From contig NZ_JACBFY010000001.1 in the NCBI RefSeq assembly GCF_021401245.1, positions 682,001 to 746,000 on the forward strand: a stretch of DNA of 64,000 bases, given 5' to 3'. Each line of letters begins with the position of its first letter. Position 1 is the first letter of the stretch. Made by a program: the position numbers and the translations under genes. Shown in pieces: positions 56,515 to 64,000 of this stretch. This DNA comes from Pseudacidovorax sp. NFM-22 (GTDB taxonomy: Bacteria; Pseudomonadota; Gammaproteobacteria; Burkholderiales; Burkholderiaceae_C). The notes under the pieces were generated by a model. The model worked only from the letters and a program-made list of their open reading frames with translations. It did no database searches and was not told the DNA's origin.

Positions 56515-57445
56515 GGAAAGCTCCTTGGCTGCCGAGGTGCTGCTCGATGCGCAGCGCATAGCGGTCGTTGTGCGTGCCGTAGCGGCACGCGAAGACGGGG
56601 GCGCCTTCGACGGTGGCCAGCACCATCGGCTGGCGGTCCAGCTGGATGAAGTCACCGGGCTTCATGGCGAGCAGGTCGGCCACGCTGAGCTCGGCCTGGG
56701 CCAGTTCGGCCACCAGCGTGACCTCGGCGGCCTGGATCTCGCGTGCCAGCTGGCCGACCCAGCGCCGGTCCTCCGCCAGCGCGGTGGCCTGTTGCGGCCC
56801 GTAGAGCACGTCGCGGATCGGCTCCAGCGCCGCGTAAGGCAGGCACAGGCGCAGCTGGCCTTCGTAGGTGCCGAGCGCGACGGACAGCGTGGTCACCACC
56901 AGCGCGTCCTGCGGCGTGGCGACGCCGGTGAACTGCGGCAGCCGCTCGTGGCGCACATAGCTGGGCACCAGTGGATAGACATCCTTCCAGGCGCGGGCGT
57001 ACTCCTGGCCCAGCAGCACCATCAGCCGCTGGATCACGCGCTGCTCGGTGGGCGAGAAATCGCGGTCGATGGGGGTGTGGACCGTGCCGCCGCCACCGTA
57101 CAACGCGTCCACCAGCGCCGAGACGAAGCCGCTGTCGCAGGCGAACAGCGCCTGGCCGCGCAGCGGCTGCAGGGCATAGACGCCGAAGCAGGCGGGCATG
57201 GCCAGCTCGCCGGTGTAGTCGGCCATGACCTCTTCCCAGCGGCGGACTTGCACACTCGCGGCGCCCAGTTGCGCACTGCGGCGCGACAGCTGGAACAGGC
57301 CCTGGCCCAGGTGGCGCACGAAGCGTTCGTTCACCACGTCCAGCATGGGCAGCGGCTGGCGCACGCGCCGGTCGCTGGGCAGCAGCTCCAGCACGCCCGG
57401 CGGCGTGCCGGCCTGCGCCGGGTCGGAAAGGGTGTCCTCGCTCAT
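56504..57445 (-). CDS. fliM: Flagellar motor switch protein FliM
   Basis: 313-residue C-ring protein that binds phosphorylated CheY and FliG. The usual N-terminal CheY-binding peptide (LSQxEIDALL in many species) is not clearly seen; the protein opens MSEDTLSDPAQAGTPPG. The middle domain is clear (FPTEQ-like FSPTEQRVIQRLMVLLGQEY; FACDSGFVSALVDALYGGGG), as is the C-terminal SpoA domain (LSVADLLAMKPGDFIQLDRQ). The start follows GGAGGTG. The ATG choice at 57443-57445 leaves a short gap to fliL. Confidence 0.93.
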   Translation of the reverse strand: MSEDTLSDPAQAGTPPGVLELLPSDRRVRQPLPMLDVVNERFVRHLGQGLFQLSRRSAQLGAASVQVRRWEEVMADYTGELAMPACFGVYALQPLRGQALFACDSGFVSALVDALYGGGGTVHTPIDRDFSPTEQRVIQRLMVLLGQEYARAWKDVYPLVPSYVRHERLPQFTGVATPQDALVVTTLSVALGTYEGQLRLCLPYAALEPIRDVLYGPQQATALAEDRRWVGQLAREIQAAEVTLVAELAQAELSVADLLAMKPGDFIQLDRQPMVLATVEGAPVFACRYGTHNDRYALRIEQHLGSQGAFHEQ

Positions 57446-57472
57446 CGCTTCACCTCCGGGCACGGCACGCGC

Positions 57473-58063
57473 TCACTGCACGATGAAGCTGGCGAACAGC
57501 ACGGCGCGGATCGGGCCGGTGTAGCGCTGGGTCAGCGGTCGCTTGTCGCCCTCGCCTTCTGTGCGGATGGGGCGCGGCGTGCGCAGCCCGGCCACGCGGG
57601 AGACCTCCATGACGATGTCCTGGGCCAGCTTGTCCTTGCCGTCGCGCCGCAGCAGCTCCTCCGCGGTGCGCTGCGAGACCAGCATCAGGATGCTGCTGCG
57701 CACGGCCGGCAGGCGCTGTTTGATCTGGTCGCCCAGCTTTTCGTCGCCGAGTTCCAGCGTCACGCCGATCTGCGCGAAGCGGTCACCACCGGGGTCGGCC
57801 AGGTTGACCACCATGTTGTCCAGGGCCATGTAGATCGGGGCGGGCTTCTTGGCCGACGAGGGCGCCTCGTCGTCCTCCTCGTCGCCGGCCGCCGCCTCGG
57901 CATGGGTGTCCTTGCCCTTGGCATGGCTGCCACCCTTCATGAAGAACCAGGTGCCGCCCGCGGCGCCGCCCGCCAGCACGAGCACGGCCACGACGATCAG
58001 CACGATCTTGATGAGGTTGCTCTTGGGCTTGGCGGCCCCTTCGGCGGCGGCATTGGCGGACAC
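57473..58063 (-). CDS. fliL: Flagellar basal body-associated protein FliL
   Basis: 196-residue single-pass inner membrane protein that supports stator function. One N-terminal helix (LIKIVLIVVAVLVLAGGAAG) follows a Lys-containing start; a charged linker (KGKDTHAEAAAGDEEDDEAP) leads to the periplasmic stomatin-like domain (YMALDNMVVNLADPGGDRFA, QIGVTLELGDEKLGDQIKQR). It is the first gene after fliK, separated by 112 bases that may hold a promoter for fliLMNOPQR; no clear sigma-28 or sigma-54 site was recognised there. Confidence 0.94.
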   Translation of the reverse strand: MSANAAAEGAAKPKSNLIKIVLIVVAVLVLAGGAAGGTWFFMKGGSHAKGKDTHAEAAAGDEEDDEAPSSAKKPAPIYMALDNMVVNLADPGGDRFAQIGVTLELGDEKLGDQIKQRLPAVRSSILMLVSQRTAEELLRRDGKDKLAQDIVMEVSRVAGLRTPRPIRTEGEGDKRPLTQRYTGPIRAVLFASFIVQ

Positions 58064-58175
58064 GGATCATTCCCCTCGGTTGCAGGGCCCGGCACCGGAC
58101 CTTGGGGGAATTATTCGGCGCACCCGCCCGGGCCGAGCCGCGGAACAAAGGCAGGAAAACCGGCTTCTTTCCGGA

Positions 58176-59720
58176 TTACACGAAGAGGTCGAGCGCGCCC
58201 TGGCCCGGTCGGCGCGTGCCGACCGATGCCACCGCGGGGGGCAGGTCGACCGGGTCGGCCGAAGACCGGCCGGCCCCGGACTCCGGCGGCGGCGAGCCGC
58301 CGCCCTGCGCCTGCGCGCCGGCGCCCTGCCCCTGACCCGGCGCGGTCCCCACGCTGGCCGAGCCCAGGCTCAGGCTCAGGCCCTGGCCGGCCAGCATCTG
58401 CTCCAGCTGCGGCAGCGACTGGTGGATCAACTGGCGCGCCTGCCGGTCGTCGCTCTGGAAGAGCACCTGCGCCTCCTGCCCCTGCAGCCGCAGTTGCACC
58501 GAGACGGGTGCGTCGCCCGGCCCCGCGACCGTGAGCTGGGCGCCCTGCACCTGCTGCGCCGCCCACCAGCTGATCGGGTCGAGCAGCGCGTCCGAGGCGT
58601 CGCCCCAGGCGGCGCCCATGTGCGAGGCGGCCGACGGCGCGGTGACGGGCAGCGTGCCGCCCAGATCGGCCCCGCCACCAACCGGCCAGCCGGGCGGCGC
58701 GACCGTCGCCGAAGCCGTAGCGGGCGCATCGGCATCGGGCTCGTCGACACGCTTCCAGCCCGCGGCAAGCACCGCCTCTGCCGGCACGAGGGCAGGCGGC
58801 GGCTGGACCGCTGCCGCATCCGGCGCCATCGGTGGCGTCGTCGCGGCCCCATGTTGTGCGGCCAGCACCGGATTCGACGGCGACTGCGGCAGCAGGGCGG
58901 CCGCAGCGCCGGCCTGCCCATGCGCGGATGCGGGGGTCGGATGTGCGGACACGGCCACCGCAGGCACCGGCCGGTGATCGGCCAGGGCCTGGCCCAGCAG
59001 GCGGTTCTGCCAGCGGGCGGACCCGGCCGCGGTGGCCGCTTCGGCCGGCGTCTGGACGACGGGTGGCGCGGCGCTGCGCGCGCCATGCGGCGCTGCCGGA
59101 CTCCCGGCCATCGCACCCTCGCGCCCCTCGGCACCGCCGCCCGGCGCTGCAGCGGACGCCAGGTCGGTGCCGGCCGACATGACGGCCGCGCGGCCTGCCG
59201 GCCTGCCCGCCGCGGCATCGCCGACGGCCTCGACGCCCAACCCTGCCGCGAACTCCGTGCTGCCAGCCTGAGCACCATCGGGCGTCTGCTGCCGCTGCGA
59301 GAGCATCAGCGCCAGGTCCTGCGCAGCGACGGCGGCCGGCGGGTGTTCCTGCAGCGCGTCCTTTGCATCCTTGCCGCTGTGGTCCGTGCCGGGCGCTGCC
59401 AACGGGTCCGCGGCCGCATCGGGCGGCGTGGGCCCCGAGGGCGCCGCTTCTGCCTCCGCGGCCGCCGTCGCCGGGCGATGCGCTCCGTCCGGGGCACGTT
59501 CGGCGCCCGGGGGCTGCGCGCGCGCAGCGCTCCCCTGCGGCGCGCCGGCCGGCGCCTGCGCCTCGGCCTCGGCCCCGCCGGCTTGCCGAAGCAGCGACGC
59601 GAATCCGGCGCCCTCACCGGCCGCCCGGGCCTGCAGGCCTACCTCGCCACCGGGAGCCGGCAGCCCCATCGGCGCCTTGGCCGTGGCGCCGCCGGCCGCG
59701 GAGGCCGACACGACGGTCAC
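58176..59720 (-). CDS. fliK: Flagellar hook-length control protein FliK
   Basis: 514-residue Ala/Pro-rich protein that measures hook length and switches export substrate. The long N-terminal part (~1-380) is low complexity, as usual for the ruler region. The conserved C-terminal domain (~390-480) is seen in GPGDAPVSVQLRLQGQEAQV, QSDDRQARQLIHQSLPQLEQ and MLAGQGLSLSLGSASVG. The GTG at 59718-59720 overlaps the fliJ stop (GTGA) and has GGGAG upstream; a GTG at 59732 is an alternative. Sequence identity to other FliK proteins should be low outside the C-terminal domain. Confidence 0.85.
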   Translation of the reverse strand: MTVVSASAAGGATAKAPMGLPAPGGEVGLQARAAGEGAGFASLLRQAGGAEAEAQAPAGAPQGSAARAQPPGAERAPDGAHRPATAAAEAEAAPSGPTPPDAAADPLAAPGTDHSGKDAKDALQEHPPAAVAAQDLALMLSQRQQTPDGAQAGSTEFAAGLGVEAVGDAAAGRPAGRAAVMSAGTDLASAAAPGGGAEGREGAMAGSPAAPHGARSAAPPVVQTPAEAATAAGSARWQNRLLGQALADHRPVPAVAVSAHPTPASAHGQAGAAAALLPQSPSNPVLAAQHGAATTPPMAPDAAAVQPPPALVPAEAVLAAGWKRVDEPDADAPATASATVAPPGWPVGGGADLGGTLPVTAPSAASHMGAAWGDASDALLDPISWWAAQQVQGAQLTVAGPGDAPVSVQLRLQGQEAQVLFQSDDRQARQLIHQSLPQLEQMLAGQGLSLSLGSASVGTAPGQGQGAGAQAQGGGSPPPESGAGRSSADPVDLPPAVASVGTRRPGQGALDLFV

Positions 59721-60184
59721 CGGCTCTCCCACGACGCACGCCCCGGCCCGCGCCGGTGCACCTGCGCCGCCAGTTCGTCGGCGGCCTTCTGCTCCCGCCG
59801 CTGCTCGTCCTGGCGCGCCTTGGCGTCGCGGCTGGCGATCACCTGGCGCAGCGCCTCGAGCTTCTGCTCGGCCTCGCGCACCTTGGCAGAGATCCGAGAG
59901 ACCGCCTGCGCATGCTGCTCCAGGATGCCGGTCTGCATCCGGATGGTGTGGTGCAGCCGGTCCATGAACTGGTAGTGGTGTCGCATGATCTCCGGCGCAT
60001 GCCGCGCTTCGGAGGCGCCCCAGCGGGCGGTGGTCTCCTGCGCGTAGCCTTCCAGCTGGTCCAGCTGCAGCTGCGCCGCGACCCAGGCCTGGCGCGCCAC
60101 GGCCAGTTGCTGCGCCACGGCATCGCGCCGGGCCTTGGCCATCTGCGCGGCCATGGCCAATGCGTCGGTCTTGGGTGCGGTCAT
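59717..60184 (-). CDS. fliJ: Flagellar export protein FliJ
   Basis: 155-residue coiled-coil protein that links the FliH-FliI ATPase to the export gate. Almost the whole chain is alpha-helical with heptad-like Leu/Ala spacing (ARRDAVAQQLAVARQAWVAA, RISAKVREAEQKLEALRQVI, RQDEQRREQKAADELAAQVH). The ATG at 60182-60184 gives MTAPKTDALAMAAQMA. It lies between fliI (31-base gap) and fliK (four-base overlap), which supports the call since FliJ is weakly conserved. Confidence 0.87.
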   Translation of the reverse strand: MTAPKTDALAMAAQMAKARRDAVAQQLAVARQAWVAAQLQLDQLEGYAQETTARWGASEARHAPEIMRHHYQFMDRLHHTIRMQTGILEQHAQAVSRISAKVREAEQKLEALRQVIASRDAKARQDEQRREQKAADELAAQVHRRGPGRASWESR

Positions 60185-60215
60185 GGACTTCCTTGAAAAA
60201 ATGATCGGGCGCCGG

Positions 60216-61622
60216 TCAGTTCGCCTGCACGGCGTCGGCGATGTACTGCAGGCCGGCAACGCTCTCGTCCAGGGGCGCGCCCTCGCGCATGTCCTGCTGC
60301 AGGAAGGCGCTCATCACCGGCTGCAGGCGGATCGCCTCGTCCAGCACCGCATCGCTGCCCGCCGCGTAGGCGCCCACCCGCACCAGGTCGCGGCTGCCGC
60401 GGTAGCGGCCATAGAGCATGCGAAAGCGCCGCGCCGCCTCCAGGTGTTCCGACGTGGCCACGTTGTGCATCACGCGCGAGGCCGACTGTTCGATGTCGAT
60501 GGCCGGGTAGTGCGCCTCTTCCGCCAGGGCGCGGGACAGCACGATGTGTCCGTCCAGGATGGCGCGGGCCGCGTCGGCGATCGGGTCCTGCTGGTCGTCC
60601 CCTTCGGACAGCACGGTGTAGAAGGCGGTGATCGAGCCCACGCCGTTGAGGCCATTGCCGCTGCGCTCCACCAGCTGCGGCAGCCGCGCGAAGCAGGACG
60701 GCGGATAGCCCTTGGTGGCCGGCGGCTCGCCGATGGCCAGCGCGATCTCGCGCTGCGCCATGGCATAGCGGGTGAGCGAATCCATGAGCAGCAGCACATG
60801 CTGGCCCCGATCGCGGAAGTGCTCGGCCACCGCCGTGGCATAGGCGGCGCCCTGCATGCGCAGCAGCGGCGGCGCATCGGCCGGCGCGGCCACCACCACC
60901 GCGCGGGCGCGGCCCTCCTCGCCCAGGATGTCCTCGATGAATTCCTTGACCTCGCGGCCGCGCTCGCCGATCAGGCCGACCACGATCACGTCGGCCGCGG
61001 TGTAGCGGGCCATCATGCCCAGCAGCACGCTCTTGCCCACGCCGGAGCCGGCGAACAGGCCGATGCGCTGGCCACGGCCGACGGTGAGCAGCGCATTGAT
61101 GGTCCGCACGCCCGTGTCCAGCGGCAGGCGCACGGGGTCGCGGTCCATGGCGTTGATGGGGCGGCGGTCCATGGGCTCGGCGACCACGTCCTGCAGGGGC
61201 CCCTGCCCGTCCAGCGGAATGCCCTGGGGATCGACCACGCGCCCCAGCAGGCCCTGCCCCTGCGGCAGGCGCAGCATGCCGCTGCGCGCCCGCACATCGC
61301 GTTCGGGCTCGCCCAGGCGGGGCACCGGCACGTAGGGAGCGGCGGGCACCACGCTGGCACCGGCCGACAGCCCGTGCACATCGCCGGCGGGCATCAGGTA
61401 GGCCAGCTCGCCGGAAAAGCCCACCACCTCGGCCAGCACCGGCGGGCTGCCGGGCATCACCACCTGGCACTGGGCGCCGATGGGCTCGCGCACGCCGCGC
61501 GCCTCCAGCACCAGGCCGGCCACGCGCGTGAGCGTGCCCCGCACCTCCAGGCCGGGCGCCTGCTCGACGCGGCGGCGCGCGTCGTCCATGAAGCGTTGCC
61601 AGACGGCGCGCTCAGGCGGCAT
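60216..61622 (-). CDS. fliI: Flagellum-specific ATP synthase FliI
   Basis: 468-residue hexameric ATPase that energises flagellar protein export, related to F1 beta subunit. Walker A is [15 protein letters not shown], Walker [21 protein letters not shown], with [14 protein letters not shown] and the arginine-finger region near [15 protein letters not shown]. The ATG at 61620-61622 is used; a TTG one codon earlier is also possible. It overlaps the fliH stop by 11 bases. Confidence 0.96.
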   Translation of the reverse strand: MPPERAVWQRFMDDARRRVEQAPGLEVRGTLTRVAGLVLEARGVREPIGAQCQVVMPGSPPVLAEVVGFSGELAYLMPAGDVHGLSAGASVVPAAPYVPVPRLGEPERDVRARSGMLRLPQGQGLLGRVVDPQGIPLDGQGPLQDVVAEPMDRRPINAMDRDPVRLPLDTGVRTINALLTVGRGQRIGLFAGSGVGKSVLLGMMARYTAADVIVVGLIGERGREVKEFIEDILGEEGRARAVVVAAPADAPPLLRMQGAAYATAVAEHFRDRGQHVLLLMDSLTRYAMAQREIALAIGEPPATKGYPPSCFARLPQLVERSGNGLNGVGSITAFYTVLSEGDDQQDPIADAARAILDGHIVLSRALAEEAHYPAIDIEQSASRVMHNVATSEHLEAARRFRMLYGRYRGSRDLVRVGAYAAGSDAVLDEAIRLQPVMSAFLQQDMREGAPLDESVAGLQYIADAVQAN

Positions 61623-62397
61623 CAACGTCGGGCTCCTGTTCGTCCGCCGAACGGGCCGCGGCCGTGGCCACTACCTCGTCCGCGCCGGGCGCCTCCCAGG
61701 GCACGGTCAGGCCCAGGCTGGCCACGGCGCGGGCCCAGCGCGGGGCGATGCCGCCGTCGACCACCGCGCCGGCCGATTCCAGGCGGCAGTCGCCCGGCGG
61801 CATCGCGCCCTCGGCCACCACGGTCAGGCCGCGGCTGGCGAATTCCTGTTCCAGCGCAGCCGCCAGCCACGCATGGTCGTCGGGCGAGAGCACCACGCGC
61901 ACGCTGCGGCCGTCGGCCACCAGCAGGTCGATGGCCTCGCGCACCACGGGCTCCAGCAGTTCGGGCCGGGTGGCCAGCTCCTGGCGCAGCACCTGGCGGG
62001 CCAGCGCGCAGGCGATGTCCAGCGTGCCGCGGGCGATGTCCTGCTGGGCCGCATCCAGGCCGTCGCGGGCGGCATCGAGCAGGGTGGCGAAGCGCTCGGC
62101 CTGCGCGTGCAACTGGCCATCGGTCAGCGCGCGCATGGCCTCGTCGGCCTGCGCGCGGGCCTCGGCGGCGCCGGCGGCGTGGCCTTCGGCATAGGCCTGG
62201 GCACGGGCCTCGGCCAGCAGGGCCTCGATGTCGATGGGCGGCTCGGGCGGCGGGCCCTCGTCCTCGGCGATGGCCGGTGGCGGTGCGTCCATGCGCTCGA
62301 AGGCCCAGGGCGCGGCCGTGCCGCCGGCCAGCAGGGCCAGGCGCTCGGCGCTGATCAGTCGGGATCGGCTCATGGACGGAAGCGGGGCGAGGGACAT
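61612..62397 (-). CDS. fliH: Flagellar assembly protein FliH
   Basis: 261-residue regulator of the FliI ATPase. Residues ~40-110 contain an acidic and Ala/Glu-rich helix with the A-x3-G/A-type repeats typical of FliH ([20 protein letters not shown]), followed by a C-terminal domain (~130-240) with [20 protein letters not shown] and [20 protein letters not shown]. The start at 62397 leaves a 16-base gap to fliG; the ATG at 62373 ([15 protein letters not shown]) is an equally good alternative. Neither has a strong ribosome binding site. Confidence 0.88.
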   Translation of the reverse strand: MSLAPLPSMSRSRLISAERLALLAGGTAAPWAFERMDAPPPAIAEDEGPPPEPPIDIEALLAEARAQAYAEGHAAGAAEARAQADEAMRALTDGQLHAQAERFATLLDAARDGLDAAQQDIARGTLDIACALARQVLRQELATRPELLEPVVREAIDLLVADGRSVRVVLSPDDHAWLAAALEQEFASRGLTVVAEGAMPPGDCRLESAGAVVDGGIAPRWARAVASLGLTVPWEAPGADEVVATAAARSADEQEPDVDAA

Positions 62398-62413
62398 GGC
62401 AGGGCGGGCGGCC

Positions 62414-63403
62414 TCACACCATGCCCGCGCCGCCGCCCAGCACCACCTGGCCTTCTTCGGCCAGACGGCGCAGCGTCTTGAGGATCTCCTTCTGCTGCGC
62501 CTCGACCTCCGAGACGCGCATCGGGCCACGGGCTTCCAGGTCCTCGCGCAGGGCCTCGGCGGCGCGCGAGGACATGTTCTTCAGGAACTTGTCGCGCAGC
62601 GGATCGGCCGCCCCCTTGAGCGCGACGATGAGCGTCTCGGTGGCCACTTCCTTGAGCAGCAGCTGCACCGAGCGGTCGTCGAGCTTGAGCACGTCGTCGA
62701 AGACGAACATCAGGTCGGCGATCTCCTGGGCCAGGTCCGGGTCCTGGATGCGGATCGCGTCCAGGGCGGAGGTGTCGTTGCCCGCGCCCAGCAGGTTGAT
62801 CATGCCGGCCGCCGTCCTGGTTCCCCCGGGCGAGGGCTTGCGCACCTTGCCGCCGCCGGCCAGCACGCGGAACATCACGTCGTTCAGGTCCTCCAGCGCG
62901 GCCGGGTGGATGCCCTCCAGCTTGGCCACGCGCAGCAGCACGTCGCCGCGCATGTCCTCGCCGAGCTGCACCAGGATGGCGGCGGCCTGCTCCGGCTCCA
63001 GGTGGGCCAGGATGGCGGCCACGATCTGCGGATGCTCGTTGCGCAGCACCTCGGCCACGGCCACGGCGTCCATCCACTTGAGGTTCTCGATGCCGGTGAG
63101 GTCGCTGGTCTGCAGGATGCGGTCGGCCAGGATGCCGGCCTTCTCCTCGCCCAGGGCATGCTGCAGCACGGTGCGCACGTACTGGTGCGTGTCGGCGGCG
63201 TACAGGCCCTGGCCCGACGTCGCGGCGATGAAGCGCTCGGCCACCGCACCCAGGCGCTCGCGCGACACCACATGCGTGCGCGCGATGGTCTCGCCGATCT
63301 TCTGCACCTCGCGCGGCGACAGGTGCCGCAGCACCTCGCCAGCCTCCTGCTCGCCCAGCGACATGAGCAGCACGGCGGCGTCTTCGAGTCCTTGTTCGTC
63401 CAT
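62414..63403 (-). CDS. fliG: Flagellar motor switch protein FliG
   Basis: 329-residue rotor protein that contacts the stator. N-terminal domain: GLEDAAVLLMSLGEQEAGEV. Middle armadillo domain: HPQIVAAILAHLEPEQAAAI with the EHPQ motif that binds FliM. C-terminal torque domain: LMFVFDDVLKLDDRSVQLLL, where the conserved charged residues that face MotA are present, then EVATETLIVALKGA. Length is normal. It follows fliF by 6 bases. Confidence 0.96.
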   Translation of the reverse strand: MDEQGLEDAAVLLMSLGEQEAGEVLRHLSPREVQKIGETIARTHVVSRERLGAVAERFIAATSGQGLYAADTHQYVRTVLQHALGEEKAGILADRILQTSDLTGIENLKWMDAVAVAEVLRNEHPQIVAAILAHLEPEQAAAILVQLGEDMRGDVLLRVAKLEGIHPAALEDLNDVMFRVLAGGGKVRKPSPGGTRTAAGMINLLGAGNDTSALDAIRIQDPDLAQEIADLMFVFDDVLKLDDRSVQLLLKEVATETLIVALKGAADPLRDKFLKNMSSRAAEALREDLEARGPMRVSEVEAQQKEILKTLRRLAEEGQVVLGGGAGMV

Positions 63404-63409
63404 GGCGGC

Positions 63410-64000
63410 TCAGGCCTTCTCGGTGTCTGCGTTGATCCAGCCGCGCACGATGTTGGCGACCGCCGCGGGGTTCTGGCGGGCCATGACGCGGGCGCCTTCG
63501 AGCTGGGCCTGCTCCAGCAGCAGCTCCGGGCGCGGCAGCGCGGTGGGCTCCGGGCCGCCCTCGATGCCCGGGGCTTCCAGCGCCGGGCGCTCGGGGTCGT
63601 CGCCCACCACGGCGTCCAGCGCGCCGCCCGGGCCCGGCAGGGCCGCGGTGACGGGCCCGCCTTCCAGCGCGAGGGGCTCCTGCGGCGCCTTGTCCTTGGC
63701 GGCCTCGGGCTTGGGCGGGGCCAGGGCCTTGAGCGCCGGGCGCACCAGGCCGAAGAGCACGGCCAGGCCCAGCACGGCCAGGGCCGCCGGCCAGGCCAGG
63801 CTGCGGGCCAGCTCGTACAGCTCGGGCCGCTTCCACAGGGGCAGTTCGGGTGCCACGGCACCGTCGGCCATGAAGGCGGCATTCATCAGGTTCACCGAGT
63901 CGCCGCGCTCCTTGCTGAAGCCGATGGATTCGCGCACCAGCGCGGTCATCTGCTCCAGCTGGGCCGCGGGCAGCGCGGTGGGCGTGACCTTGCCCTGCGC
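63410..64000 (-). CDS. fliF: Flagellar M-ring protein FliF, C-terminal fragment (cut by window edge)
   Basis: The last 196 residues of the MS-ring protein. The fragment begins inside the periplasmic ring-building part (GKVTPTALPAAQLEQMTALV, ESIGFSKERGDSVNLMNAAF), then has the second transmembrane helix (AWPAALAVLGLAVLFGLVRP) and a cytoplasmic tail. The tail ends in the FliG-binding helix (NPAAVANIVRGWINADTEKA), a conserved FliF C-terminus. The region between the helix and tail is Pro/Ala-rich. The start of the gene lies outside the window. Confidence 0.93.
   Translation of the reverse strand, partial: AQGKVTPTALPAAQLEQMTALVRESIGFSKERGDSVNLMNAAFMADGAVAPELPLWKRPELYELARSLAWPAALAVLGLAVLFGLVRPALKALAPPKPEAAKDKAPQEPLALEGGPVTAALPGPGGALDAVVGDDPERPALEAPGIEGGPEPTALPRPELLLEQAQLEGARVMARQNPAAVANIVRGWINADTEKA

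Overview
The window is GC-rich (roughly two thirds G+C by eye), densely coded DNA that looks like the chromosome of a free-living, flagellated betaproteobacterium of the order Burkholderiales, most likely the family Comamonadaceae. The basis is gene content and order: cydDCA, ilvB-ilvN-ilvC-pssA-leuA, aat-bpt, a sigma factor/DUF3619/DUF3106 cassette, dnaX-ybaB-recR, and a PobR-type IclR regulator beside pobA. No IS element, prophage, CRISPR array, rRNA or tRNA gene was recognised. The only structured RNA seen is 4.5S SRP RNA. No intergenic gap exceeds 300 bases.

Layout. 1-4.1 kb: cytochrome bd oxidase (cydA, cut by the window edge) and its assembly exporter cydDC, with a long palindrome and an FNR-like box upstream. 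4.1-6.2 kb: pobR/pobA divergon for 4-hydroxybenzoate with a three-repeat operator. 6.2-14.9 kb: an apparent operon of a LuxR-type response regulator, a hybrid histidine kinase and a 2104-residue protein that joins a GMC oxidoreductase, an alpha/beta hydrolase with a cysteine nucleophile and a PhoD-like metallophosphatase. This is the most unusual locus in the window. 15-18.7 kb: N-degron transferases aat and bpt, a second IclR regulator and a PBP7-like endopeptidase. 18.8-26.8 kb: the branched-chain amino acid block ilvB, ilvN, ilvC, pssA and two tandem leuA paralogues, preceded by a leucine leader peptide and attenuator. 27-34 kb: a sigma factor cassette, RDD, dgkA, a LOG protein, PII, and EamA, GNAT and YitT proteins. 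34-37 kb: soluble and membrane pyrophosphatases back to back. 37-41 kb: TetR regulator with a metal-dependent hydrolase, a small Cys protein, an aldehyde dehydrogenase and a ZIP transporter. 41.6-44.8 kb: molybdenum cofactor genes moaA, mobA, moeA. 44.9-48.5 kb: rnhA, a methyltransferase, gloB and mltD, with overlapping divergent start codons. 48.5-53.4 kb: a lone ABC binding protein, then dnaX-ybaB-recR-MAPEG and ffs. 54-64 kb: the flagellar export and switch run fliF-G-H-I-J-K-L-M-N-O-P-Q-R, all on the minus strand, with fliF cut by the window edge.

Several control devices can be read directly from the DNA: the leucine attenuator (leader peptide with Leu codons plus terminator), an A9 slippery run in dnaX that would give a gamma-like short product, the PobR-type operator, the cyd palindrome and FNR-like box, a TetR-type dyad, and a possible leaderless gloB promoter. 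Function calls rest on motif recognition without database searches, so domain edges and some start codons are approximate.
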